Notes under the pieces: model-generated
Told to the model about the DNA's origin: nothing
Database searches by the model: none
The model's input: the letters and a program-made list of their open reading frames with translations, nothing else
Position numbers and translations under genes: made by a program
DNA from: Qipengyuania huizhouensis
Lineage (GTDB): Bacteria; Pseudomonadota; Alphaproteobacteria; Sphingomonadales; Sphingomonadaceae
Assembly: GCF_019711635.1 (NCBI RefSeq)
Contig: NZ_JAIGNT010000009.1
Coordinates: 34,278-98,277, forward strand
Direction: 5' to 3'
Length of the DNA: 64,000 nucleotides
Shown: positions 15,925-24,172 of the stretch, piece by piece
Numbering within the stretch: position 1 is the stretch's first letter
How the letters are laid out: every line of letters starts with the position of its first letter

Positions 15925-18177
15925 ATGAGCTTTGACGTTCCGATTGCGCAGGATATCTGGTCTGCGAAATACCGCTTTAGTGGCAATGAGACGTATGCGG
16001 GCGATACGGACTTCACGGACACCGCGCGTCGAGTAGCTAAAGCTGCTGCCGAAGCTGAGTCCCAGTCTGATCGTTCGGTTTGGGAAGAACGCTTCTTTGA
16101 AGCGATCGAATCTCTGCAGTTCATCCCTGCCGGCCGGATATTGGCCGGTGCTGGGACCGGCCGCGCAGTCACCCTTTTTAATTGTTTCGTTATGGGAACG
16201 ATCCCCGATAGCCTTGAAGGCATCTTCGACCATTTGAAGCAAGCGGCGCTTACCATGCAGCAGGGAGGCGGGGTGGGAATGGATTTCTCCACGATCCGAC
16301 CTCGCGGCGCGGAGGTCAAGGGCGTTGGATCTGATGCTTCAGGACCGCTCTCTTTTATGGACTGCTGGGATGCGATGTGCAGGACAGTCCATTCGGCAGG
16401 CGCGCGCCGTGGAGCGATGATGGGCTGTCTGCGCATCGACCATCCCGATATCGAGGACTTCATCGACGTCAAACGCCAGCCCGAACGGATGCGGAACTTC
16501 AATCTTTCGGTTCTAGTCACCGACCCCTTCATGGATGCTCTCGAAAATGATGCCGACTGGCCGCTCGTCTTCGCTGGCACGACCTATCGCACAGTTAAGG
16601 CGCGTGAATTATGGGATCGGCTGATGCGCGCGACTTACGACGTCGCCGAGCCGGGCGTGATATTCGTCGATCGGGTTAATGCACTCAATAATCTTGTGCA
16701 TTGTGAAACAATCAGCGCCTCCAATCCATGTGGCGAACAGATGCTTCCGCCCTACGGGGCATGTCTGCTCGGCTCGATTAACCTGGCTGCGCTGATCGAA
16801 CGTCCATTCGAAGAGCATGCACGGCTCGATCTCGGCGCGCTGAGCGAGCTCACTTCTACGGCTATCCGCCTGCTGGACAACGTCATCGACATCAGCCGCT
16901 ACCCTCTTTCCGAGCAAGAGGCTGAAGCGAAAGCCAAGCGCCGCCTCGGTCTCGGAATAACGGGCCTCGCCGATGCTCTGCTCTACTGCGGCGCGGCCTA
17001 CGGATCGGACGACGCTGTGGCTTTGCTCGAGGAGTGGCTGGGAACGATCCGGACCGCCGCCTATCGCGCGTCGGCCGAACTGGCGCGCGAGAAAGGCGCT
17101 TTTCCGCTTTACGACCCTTCCATGCTCATACGTCCCAATATTGTAGCCTTGGACGAGGAAACACGGAACCTGATTGCAGAGCACGGTCTGCGAAACGGAT
17201 GTCTGACATCGATCGCACCGACCGGCACTACGTCACTCCTGGCAGGCAATGTCTCTTCGGGCATCGAACCAGTCTTTGCCTACAGCTATCAACGCAGGAT
17301 CCTAAATCCTGATGGTTCGGCCAGACATGAAGCGGTCGAAGATGATGCGCTGCGTCAATGGCGCGCCCTACGTGGTGACGAAGAGCCCCCGGCCGAACTG
17401 TTCGTCAGTGCGCAGTCCCTGTCTCCCGCCGATCACGTCGCAATGCAGGCATGTGCACAATCGATGATCGACAGTTCGATCTCCAAGACGGTAAACGTGC
17501 CGGAAGATATCCCATTCGCGGACTTCCAGGAAGTCTATCGCGAAGGCTATGCTCGCGGGTGCAAGGGATTGACCACTTATCGCCCCAATGCAGTAACAGG
17601 TTCCGTGCTCAGCGTGGAAGCTCTCGCAGGTAGCGAAAAGAAGGTTCCTGCGAGCCCAGTTCATGCCGAACCCCCGAAACGAGAGGAGATGCTCGATGGC
17701 ACCACCTACAAGCTTAAGTGGCCGGACAGCGCACATGCCCTCTACGTGACCATCAACAATATCGACGATGGCACGCATAAACGTCCCTTCGAGATATTCA
17801 TCAACTCCAAGAACATGGACCACTATGCGTGGACGTTGGCTTTGACTCGAATGATTTCCGCCGTCTTCAGGCGCGGAGGCGACGTCTCGTTCGTCGCAGA
17901 GGAACTAAAGGCGGTGTTTGATCCACGCGGAGGAGCATGGGTCACCGGGAAGTTCGTCCCTTCCCTCCTCGCCGCAATCGGCGACATTATCGAGCGGCAC
18001 ATGGCACAATTTGCGCCGGCCCAGCTGGACTTGCCGATCGGGCCGACTTCTGATTCCCCAACCTCTTTTGAGGCAGCGCCGATGGGTCCTTGCTGTCCTC
18101 AGTGCGGGATTCCCGGCATGATACGAGAAGAAGGGTGCAACAAATGCCTGTCCTGCGGCTTTTCCAAATGCGGTTGA
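15925..18177 (+). CDS. nrdJ: Adenosylcobalamin-dependent class II ribonucleotide reductase NrdJ
   Basis: 750 residues. The barrel holds NPCGE (267-271, radical C269 with N267 and E271), redox cysteines C87 (LFNCF) and C280 (GACLLGSINL), and the phosphate-binding APTGTTS. A TSCPD domain follows (about 595-690), ending in a Cys-rich zinc-ribbon-like tail (CPQCG, CNKCLSCGFSKCG) that probably re-reduces the active site. It makes deoxynucleotides without needing O2, fitting a low-oxygen island. GGAGG lies 7 bases before the ATG. The 220 bp upstream hold no clear promoter; a weak Fnr-like dyad near 15873 is too degenerate and too close to the start to trust. Confidence 0.95.
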   Translation: MSFDVPIAQDIWSAKYRFSGNETYAGDTDFTDTARRVAKAAAEAESQSDRSVWEERFFEAIESLQFIPAGRILAGAGTGRAVTLFNCFVMGTIPDSLEGIFDHLKQAALTMQQGGGVGMDFSTIRPRGAEVKGVGSDASGPLSFMDCWDAMCRTVHSAGARRGAMMGCLRIDHPDIEDFIDVKRQPERMRNFNLSVLVTDPFMDALENDADWPLVFAGTTYRTVKARELWDRLMRATYDVAEPGVIFVDRVNALNNLVHCETISASNPCGEQMLPPYGACLLGSINLAALIERPFEEHARLDLGALSELTSTAIRLLDNVIDISRYPLSEQEAEAKAKRRLGLGITGLADALLYCGAAYGSDDAVALLEEWLGTIRTAAYRASAELAREKGAFPLYDPSMLIRPNIVALDEETRNLIAEHGLRNGCLTSIAPTGTTSLLAGNVSSGIEPVFAYSYQRRILNPDGSARHEAVEDDALRQWRALRGDEEPPAELFVSAQSLSPADHVAMQACAQSMIDSSISKTVNVPEDIPFADFQEVYREGYARGCKGLTTYRPNAVTGSVLSVEALAGSEKKVPASPVHAEPPKREEMLDGTTYKLKWPDSAHALYVTINNIDDGTHKRPFEIFINSKNMDHYAWTLALTRMISAVFRRGGDVSFVAEELKAVFDPRGGAWVTGKFVPSLLAAIGDIIERHMAQFAPAQLDLPIGPTSDSPTSFEAAPMGPCCPQCGIPGMIREEGCNKCLSCGFSKCG

Positions 18178-18198
18178 AAACAGTATAGTCAAAGTCTG

Positions 18199-19395
18199 AT
18201 GGACGGAACCAAGCGCCTGGCTCTCCGACGCGAACGGGAAGCGAGAGCACCAATCGTGCTCCAGGCCGGGTTTCGGCCCTTTTTTCTCGCTAGCGCAGCG
18301 TGGTTCCCGATCGCGATGGGGTTTTGGTTGGCGCTCTTGTCGGGCAGGGTCCAACTCGAATCGCATTTTGATCCAATTTCTTGGCACAGCCACGAGATGA
18401 TCTTCGGCGGCGTCGGTGCAGCGATGACGGGTTATCTGCTTACGGCTACTCCGAACTGGAGCGGTCGTCTTCCGGCGATCGGCGGCCCCCTGCTCGCCAT
18501 GTTGAGTTGGTGGTTTCTCGCGCGATTGATCAACGCCACTGCCGGCTGGGCTGGTCCGTGGCCCGCAGCGCTAATTGACTCAGGCTACTATTTCGTTCTG
18601 GCAGCTGTTGTTGGCAGAGAGAGCTGGCACGGAAAAGGCCGAGGCGCCTCGACAGCAGTGCTCACGGCACTGTTCGCAATCGCGTGCGGTGCGCGTCATC
18701 TTACTGCTGCCGAGGGTTGGTCGGATGAGGGAAGTTCCACTCGCGCAGGCATTGCGATCCTCGTTATGCTAATTTCGCTTGTCGGCGGAAAGCTTATTCC
18801 GTCTTTTACACGAAATGCCCTTCCACGAGATGTTCGCACGAAGGTCACTGCTCAGGAAACGCGGTTCGACGCCATTGTGAACTGGGTTACAGCTATAGCC
18901 TCACTGGCTTGGATCGTGGATCCGAGAGGATTGGGGCTGACCATCCTGGCTCTCGCCGGCCTGTTGCATCTTGCTCGCGCAATCCGCTGGCAGCCGTGGC
19001 GGATAATCCATGAGCCCTCGGTGATCTCCCTACATCTTGCTTATCTACTGCTTCCTCTTGGATTGCTTGGCTTTTCGCTCATCGGGGAAGGCGGTCAATC
19101 AGATATCATGCATCTGCTTACAGCGGGAGCGATCTCCTGCATGATACTGGCCGTCATGGCGCGTCTGAGTATGACCCAGACTGGTCGCCATCCGCGCTGG
19201 CGGCTTGGGCCTCTAGCGGCAGTTCTGTTCGTCTCTTTCGGCGCCATACTCCGCGTCTTCTCCGGGACTGCTTCGATACCGTTGCAGGAGGGCTGGTTGC
19301 TCGCCGGATTGCTGTGGATGTTTGGGTTCGGTATTTTCCTTGTTTTCTTCGCACCGATGCTCGTTCTTGCGCGGGTGCGTCGCGGATCGCACTAA
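18199..19395 (+). CDS. nnrS: NnrS family heme-copper membrane protein
   Basis: 398 residues with about 12 hydrophobic segments and the NnrS signature near the N-terminus (FRPFFL, then WHSHEMIFG). NnrS proteins relieve NO stress, notably by protecting metabolism from iron-nitrosyl damage, and are usually under Nnr/Fnr-type control. It follows nrdJ by 21 bp and may be co-transcribed; its binding site is weak. No nitrite or NO reductase is visible in the window, so the NO may come from outside. Confidence 0.9.
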   Translation: MDGTKRLALRREREARAPIVLQAGFRPFFLASAAWFPIAMGFWLALLSGRVQLESHFDPISWHSHEMIFGGVGAAMTGYLLTATPNWSGRLPAIGGPLLAMLSWWFLARLINATAGWAGPWPAALIDSGYYFVLAAVVGRESWHGKGRGASTAVLTALFAIACGARHLTAAEGWSDEGSSTRAGIAILVMLISLVGGKLIPSFTRNALPRDVRTKVTAQETRFDAIVNWVTAIASLAWIVDPRGLGLTILALAGLLHLARAIRWQPWRIIHEPSVISLHLAYLLLPLGLLGFSLIGEGGQSDIMHLLTAGAISCMILAVMARLSMTQTGRHPRWRLGPLAAVLFVSFGAILRVFSGTASIPLQEGWLLAGLLWMFGFGIFLVFFAPMLVLARVRRGSH

Positions 19396-19631
19396 GTCAA
19401 CGTTCCCTCCCGGCACGCATCCGTTCTCCATGGTCCTGAAATTCCCCCCGCGCGATCACCCCACGCACCCGATCACGCCATGCGGTTTGTCTTTTTGATA
19501 AATTGAAATCCGTCTGTGTAGCTCGCTTGTCGAGGTCGACCATCGACATCGACAAGCAAGGGTTACTGGATCATGCCGGATTTCGCCTGGATTCAGATCC
19601 ACTGTCGCCCAGATCTTCGAAGATTTTTTGC
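19396..19631. other. Intergenic stretch between nnrS and the integrase, with an inverted repeat
   Basis: Two convergent genes meet here. GCTTGTCGA (19525-19533) pairs with TCGACAAGC (19549-19557), a perfect 9-bp dyad with a 15-base spacer that itself holds the palindrome GGTCGACC (19534-19541). No T run follows on either strand, so it is not a standard intrinsic terminator. It could be a protein-binding site or a structured RNA end. Confidence 0.45.
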
Positions 19632-21647
19632 CTACCCCTCCTTCCGCTTTGGCCGTGCCTTCCGGGGAACCCGGAGACGATCGGGAAGCAAATTTACCGG
19701 AGCCGGAACGAGCCCAGCGGTAACCTTCGGTATGGTTTCTGCAGCCTCTCGCAGCAGGGTCATGTGCGCATCGGAATACCGCCCCTCGGTTTCCGACAGG
19801 AGCTTATGACCGGCAAAGTCTGCGCGTATTTCGCTCGGAATACGGGCGGCTTTCATCGCATCGATAGCCGTATGTCGAAACGAGTGATTGGCCTGACCCT
19901 TAACCAGAAACGGAAGCTTCTTGGCCAGATGAGTCCAGCGTGTTTTATAAAAAGCATCTCCGAGGGTCCCTATGCCGCTCTCGGGCAACAGTTCGGGAAA
20001 GAGCAGCCATTCATCCGCCGCTCTCAGCGCCTCTACATATTTATCAAACCCTAGACGGAGCAATTCGCTCGCGACCGGCAGCACACGCTCGGAGCTGTCT
20101 GTCTTCAAACCGCGAAGCGAGTTGGGTTTGACCTGGATTTGCAAATGCCCACCCTCGTATTCGATCTCATCGAGCTCGAGACTGCTGATCTCGTCGAGCC
20201 GCATTCCGGTATACCAGGCGATCATTGGCACCCAATACCAGGAATCGTGAACGACCAGGGAGCCGGGCTGCATGCGCCGCTGAGGTGAAGATGCGCCCGT
20301 CCAGGGCGGCAGGCTGAAGATTATCTGGCCCTGCTCTTCAGTATACCCCGACCGGTCCTTTCGCGCGTTTTGGCGCTTCTTCATGATGAAAGCGCCGTAA
20401 TCCAGAGGCGCAATCGGCTGGTGACCAGAGAACCAGTTCGTCAGCTGTCGCAAGAAGCCGAAATGCCGGTTGGTCGTGACCAGCGAGAGGCCCAGTTCCT
20501 TGCTTGTCAGAGGTTTGGGCGCATTCGGGTTTTCCTGAACCTCCTTCAGCTTCTTTCTGCGCTGCGCGAGGGGCACATCCTCATCATCGACAATCTGGGA
20601 TTCGTATTTCTTCACGATCTCGAAGATGGTCATCGCCTGCTGCTTCGGAGACCTGAGGAAAGTCTCTCCGTGCACCTTCTCGAAGCAATCGTTGAGTGTC
20701 ACGAGATCGTCGTGCGTCATTTGCGCCAGTGGACGTCCCTGCAAGACCTGTTCGAGAAGGCGCGCTGCTACGAGTGCCTGTTTGCGGGTTTTCGCCGTCC
20801 AGGCAGCTCCGTTCTTTTTCCGCGACTTGCCATCCTTGCCGCCGGTCTTCGGATTGTGCGCGAAGAATTTCTCCATTGCCTCCGTGGGCGTCATGTTTGC
20901 CCATGGGCCTGCTACGGCCGGCTGCGCGGGAACAGGCGTGACTTGTGTCGCTGGCGCGGCCAGGTGCTGGGGCGCTGGTTCGTATTGGCCGATCGGCACC
21001 GGCGGGTAAGCCGCACCGGGATTGGCCAGCACCTCGCGAAACTCTCGGATCGCCACGATCCGCGCCTCGTTGACCACCTTGCGGGCCATGGCCTCGCGCA
21101 GCGCGGATTGCTCCAGGCCGATTTCCGCGAGCCGCGCCGCTGCGGCTTCCTCGGCTCCCTCGTGCTCGATCGATTGAGCGAGGTCCGACCAGGCCACGAT
21201 CACGATCGGCTCGTCATCGTTCTCGGGATCGATGCGGGCCACCAGGAAGTCCTCGGTCTTGCCCTGCATGGCCCCGTCCTGTGCGGCCATCTCGCTCGCG
21301 CCGAGGCGCAGCGTCAGAGCCTTGCCTATGTCCTCGTGGTCATCGGGCGGAAGAATGTGGAGGCTGGCGTGCATCGCCTCGAGCCGGTCGCGCTCGACCA
21401 GCATCTGGCGCCGGTAAATCTCGGCCCGCTCGGCGCCGGTCAGCCCGTCGCGCCCCATCTTGCTCATCATGTTCATCGCAACCCTCTCGCAGATCAAGGT
21501 CAGTGCCGGCGCGAGCAAGGCTGCACGGCGGCGGCTGGTTGTCTTCAGGGAAAGGCGTAACCGGAAAGGCTTATCAGGTCCTAAACGTATGAGTTTGCGG
21601 TAATAATAGGTTCCGTGCTTGCGAGTGACGTTCTGAATGCCGCACAT
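19632..21647 (-). CDS. int: Tyrosine recombinase (island integrase)
   Basis: 671 residues. The C-terminal catalytic domain has R483 (YTGMRLDEIS), H588 and R591 (HSFRH), H614 (AGH) and nucleophile Y624 (GRYSD), so it looks active. The long N-terminal half begins with a small domain (CGIQNVTRKHGTYYYRK), then a helical region and a Pro/Ala linker (about 208-250), before a SAM-like core-binding domain. ATG 21647 is chosen because AGGAG lies 8 bases upstream; an in-frame ATG 12 codons earlier falls within the 13-bp repeats. It lies inside attR, the usual position for a tRNA-targeting integrase, and should recombine the 18-bp core. Confidence 0.94.
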   Translation of the reverse strand: MCGIQNVTRKHGTYYYRKLIRLGPDKPFRLRLSLKTTSRRRAALLAPALTLICERVAMNMMSKMGRDGLTGAERAEIYRRQMLVERDRLEAMHASLHILPPDDHEDIGKALTLRLGASEMAAQDGAMQGKTEDFLVARIDPENDDEPIVIVAWSDLAQSIEHEGAEEAAAARLAEIGLEQSALREAMARKVVNEARIVAIREFREVLANPGAAYPPVPIGQYEPAPQHLAAPATQVTPVPAQPAVAGPWANMTPTEAMEKFFAHNPKTGGKDGKSRKKNGAAWTAKTRKQALVAARLLEQVLQGRPLAQMTHDDLVTLNDCFEKVHGETFLRSPKQQAMTIFEIVKKYESQIVDDEDVPLAQRRKKLKEVQENPNAPKPLTSKELGLSLVTTNRHFGFLRQLTNWFSGHQPIAPLDYGAFIMKKRQNARKDRSGYTEEQGQIIFSLPPWTGASSPQRRMQPGSLVVHDSWYWVPMIAWYTGMRLDEISSLELDEIEYEGGHLQIQVKPNSLRGLKTDSSERVLPVASELLRLGFDKYVEALRAADEWLLFPELLPESGIGTLGDAFYKTRWTHLAKKLPFLVKGQANHSFRHTAIDAMKAARIPSEIRADFAGHKLLSETEGRYSDAHMTLLREAAETIPKVTAGLVPAPVNLLPDRLRVPRKARPKRKEG

Positions 21648-21662
21648 GGCGTGGTCTCCTGC

Positions 21663-21688
21663 CGTGGCACCCTGCCGTGGCACCCTCT
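21663..21688 (+). repeat. Right-end pair of 13-bp direct repeats, upstream of the integrase
   Basis: CGTGGCACCCTGC at 21663-21675 is followed by a copy at 21676-21688 that differs only at its end. It matches the left-end pair at 141-166 in sequence and orientation. It lies 73 bp inside the attR core and immediately upstream of the integrase ribosome binding site, so binding here could control both recombination and integrase expression. Confidence 0.6.
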
Positions 21689-21751
21689 CGTGGTCATCCG
21701 CGGCCGAGCTATAGGGGGAAACCTTTCATTTCAGATGCTTGGCTCGTTTTC

Positions 21752-21777
21752 GGCTGGGGTCCCTGCCACCCCAGCCA
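21752..21777 (+). repeat. attR: right core with perfect inverted arms
   Basis: The 18-bp copy of the tRNA-Gln end is 21760-21777. Here the left arm GGCTGGGGT (21752-21760) is a perfect inverted match of ACCCCAGCC (21768-21776), with CCCTGCC (21761-21767) between. A 9-7-9 layout is what a tyrosine recombinase core looks like. In attL the corresponding left arm is tRNA sequence and does not match, so the perfect dyad belongs to the element's own attP. Confidence 0.88.
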
Positions 21778-21822
21778 ACTCCTTACATTTGCCAAAACGC
21801 CTTGCCCCGCTAAACCCGAGGC

Positions 21823-23322
21823 ATGAGCGAAACCGATCCGTACAAAACCCCCGTCATTATCGGTGTGGGCCAGATCAATGATCGACCCGGGCAACCCAGC
21901 GAAGGAATGGACCCGATCGGCCTGATGGCAGGAGCGTTGAGAAACGCGGACGAAGATGCTGGCGGAGGGTGGCTGACCGATTGCGATTCGCTTTCCGTGG
22001 TGGCGCAACTGGCATGGCCGCAGCTCAACCCCGTCGACGGCAAGCTGGCGGAATTGCTTGGTATAGACCCCGCCCACAGGATGCAGACCGCGCTGCCGAA
22101 TGGTGACAGTCCTGTCCTCCTGTTGCACGAAGCGGCGAACCGGATTGCCCGCGGCGAGGCGAGGATCTGCGCAATAGTCGGCGGCGAGGCTCTACGCACT
22201 GCGGCAAAACTCGCGGCATCGAATACTGGCAACCCTGACGAAAAACCAAACGCTTTGCGCGACGCAGGCCATCGCAAGAAAACCGGCTATGCCCAGAGCT
22301 ATGGGCTCATAGTGCCGACCGATGTCTATCCGCTTTACGAGAACGCCGGTCGTGCAGCCTATGATCAGACGTTCGCCGAGGGACAAGCCGAGAGCGGAGC
22401 GATCTGGGCAGCGATGAGCGAGGTGGCCGCCAGAAATGAGAGCGCCTGGATACGTGAGCCGGTAGCCGCCAAAGATGTCGTGACGCCGTCAGCCGAGAAC
22501 AGGCCCATCGCCTTTCCTTATACCAAATTGCAGGTGGCCAATTCCTCGGTAAACCAGGGGGCAGGCTTTCTCGTAACCAGTCTGGCCGAAGCGCGTCGCC
22601 GCGGAATCCCGGAAGATCGTTTGGTATTCCTCGGTTACGGCGCTGCGGCCCATGAGGACGCCAATTTCCTTGCTCGCGACCGATACGATGCTTCTCCCAG
22701 CCTGACGACTTCGATCGAGCGCACGATGAAATTGAACGCAGTTTCTGCGGAAGACCTCTCCCATGTCGAACTATATTCCTGCTTCCCCTGCGTCCCCAAG
22801 ATGGCGCGGCGTGTCCTGGACTGGCCGATAGACAAACCCGTGACCGTCTTCGGCGGCCTTACCTTCGGCGGTGGCCCTATCGGCAACTACATGAGCCATG
22901 CGATTGCCGAGATGGTCCGACGTCTCCGCGGCACCAGTGACCGGGGCCTGCTTTTCGCAAACGGCGGCTATGCAACGCACAATCACACGATCTTGTTGTC
23001 AGGTTCCCCGACGGGAGCCGATTTCCCGCAGGATTTCGATTACCAGGTAGAAGCGGACGAGCGTCGGGGCGAGATCCCGGAGCTGGACGAGAACTACACA
23101 GGTGAAGCGCAAATCGAATCTTACACAGTACATTACAATCGGGATGGCTCCCCACGATCGGGAGTAATCGTCGCGCGGACGGCGGAGAACAAACGCACGC
23201 TTGCGCAGGTTCCGCCGACCGACACCGCGACGATAGCGTTCCTCACTTCCGGCGATGATGAACCTGTGGGGCACACCGGATTGATCGCGCGAAGCGAAGC
23301 GGGCACGGGAATTTGGCAATAG
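21823..23322 (+). CDS. Thiolase-superfamily acetyl-CoA acetyltransferase-like protein
   Basis: 499 residues of the thiolase-like fold, opening with PVIIGVGQINDRPG. The conserved middle includes QVANSSVNQGAGFLVTS and GLTFGGGPIGNYMSHAIAEM. A C-terminal extension (about 415-499) resembles the OB-fold appended to some acetyl-CoA acetyltransferases. Degradative thiolases cleave 3-ketoacyl-CoA; the substrate is not evident, and the standard catalytic cysteine is not obvious to me. It is the first chromosomal gene right of attR, heading a cluster with crotonase, hydratase and acyl-CoA dehydrogenase genes. Confidence 0.82.
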   Translation: MSETDPYKTPVIIGVGQINDRPGQPSEGMDPIGLMAGALRNADEDAGGGWLTDCDSLSVVAQLAWPQLNPVDGKLAELLGIDPAHRMQTALPNGDSPVLLLHEAANRIARGEARICAIVGGEALRTAAKLAASNTGNPDEKPNALRDAGHRKKTGYAQSYGLIVPTDVYPLYENAGRAAYDQTFAEGQAESGAIWAAMSEVAARNESAWIREPVAAKDVVTPSAENRPIAFPYTKLQVANSSVNQGAGFLVTSLAEARRRGIPEDRLVFLGYGAAAHEDANFLARDRYDASPSLTTSIERTMKLNAVSAEDLSHVELYSCFPCVPKMARRVLDWPIDKPVTVFGGLTFGGGPIGNYMSHAIAEMVRRLRGTSDRGLLFANGGYATHNHTILLSGSPTGADFPQDFDYQVEADERRGEIPELDENYTGEAQIESYTVHYNRDGSPRSGVIVARTAENKRTLAQVPPTDTATIAFLTSGDDEPVGHTGLIARSEAGTGIWQ

Positions 23323-23383
23323 GTTGCCTTTCCAGACCCGTTTCCCCAAGAGATGGCAGATACCGATTTCATGGGAGCGGGAA

Positions 23384-24169
23384 ATGAGCGACTTCGAAAC
23401 CATCCGTGCGGATCGCAGCGGCAATATTCTGACCATTACGCTCGACCGACCGGAGCGGCTCAATGCCTGCCCCCCCGCTATGGCCGATGAAATCTTCACT
23501 GCCATTCGTAACGTCGGCGATGCCAGAACAGTAGTCCTCAGGGGGGAAGGCCGCGCTTTCTGTTCCGGGGCGGATCTTGCCGGAAATGCGGAAATGTCCG
23601 TCACTGGCGGCGACCGCGCTTACGCTTCGCTGAGCCAGCGTTACAATCCGATGATACAGGCGCTGGCGTCTCTGCCCGTACCGGTCGTCTCGGTCGTCCA
23701 GGGACCGGCGGCCGGCATCGGCTGTTCCATCGCGCTGGCCGCCGATTTCGTGATCGCGGGCAAGAGCGGCTATTTCCTCCAGGCATTCGCCAATATCGGC
23801 CTTGTACCCGATGGCGGATCCAGCTGGATGCTACCTCGCCTTATCGGCGCTGCCCAGGCGACCCGCATGATGATGCTGGGCGAAAAAATCCATGCCGAAG
23901 AGGCGGAGCGTCTTGGCCTGATCTACAAATGTGTCGAAGACGATGCGCTGGAAAGCGAAGCGCAGGCATTGACGGAACGGCTGGCGAATGGACCTACCCT
24001 CGCGCTGGGCCTGATGAAGCAAACATTGCGTGAAGGATTGTCCCAGGATCTTGCCACCACGCTCGGAGCGGAGGCCCGGGCCCAGCGTATCGCCGGCAAT
24101 ACGCAGGACGCTGTCGAAGGTGCCATGGCCTTCCTCCAGAAGCGAAAGGCCGAGTTCAAGGGAAACTGA
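23384..24169 (+). CDS. Enoyl-CoA hydratase/isomerase family protein (PaaG-like)
   Basis: 261 residues with the crotonase fold. The oxyanion-hole region RAFCSGADLAGN (about 60-71) and GPAAGIGCSIALAADF are present, followed by IGLVPDGGSSWMLPRLIG, in which Asp stands where hydratases have the second catalytic Glu, as in PaaG-type isomerases. ATG 23384 follows GGAG; a longer in-frame start has no site. It acts on an unsaturated acyl-CoA in a beta-oxidation-like route with its neighbours. Confidence 0.88.
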   Translation: MSDFETIRADRSGNILTITLDRPERLNACPPAMADEIFTAIRNVGDARTVVLRGEGRAFCSGADLAGNAEMSVTGGDRAYASLSQRYNPMIQALASLPVPVVSVVQGPAAGIGCSIALAADFVIAGKSGYFLQAFANIGLVPDGGSSWMLPRLIGAAQATRMMMLGEKIHAEEAERLGLIYKCVEDDALESEAQALTERLANGPTLALGLMKQTLREGLSQDLATTLGAEARAQRIAGNTQDAVEGAMAFLQKRKAEFKGN

Positions 24170-24172
24170 TCC

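Larger units (their letters stand above)
64..21777. mobile_element. Genomic island in tRNA-Gln carrying a low-oxygen respiration programme
   Basis: The borders are the 18-bp direct repeats at 64-81 and 21760-21777. The integrase lies at the right end and 13-bp paired repeats sit inside both ends. Cargo in order: response regulator and kinase, ccoS-I-H-G-P-Q-O-N, fixK, truncated haemoglobin, DUF1971, receiver, alternative oxidase, fixL-fixJ, nrdJ, nnrS, integrase. I see no relaxase, type IV secretion, capsid or terminase gene, so it is an integrative element without its own transfer system, or a reduced one. It might move by helper phage, transduction or mobilisation in trans. The borders are read directly; the claim that it still moves is inference. 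Confidence 0.88.

Noticed and set aside
64..21777. Prophage interpretation of the island
   Set aside because: Apart from the integrase there is no phage gene; cargo is respiratory and regulatory.
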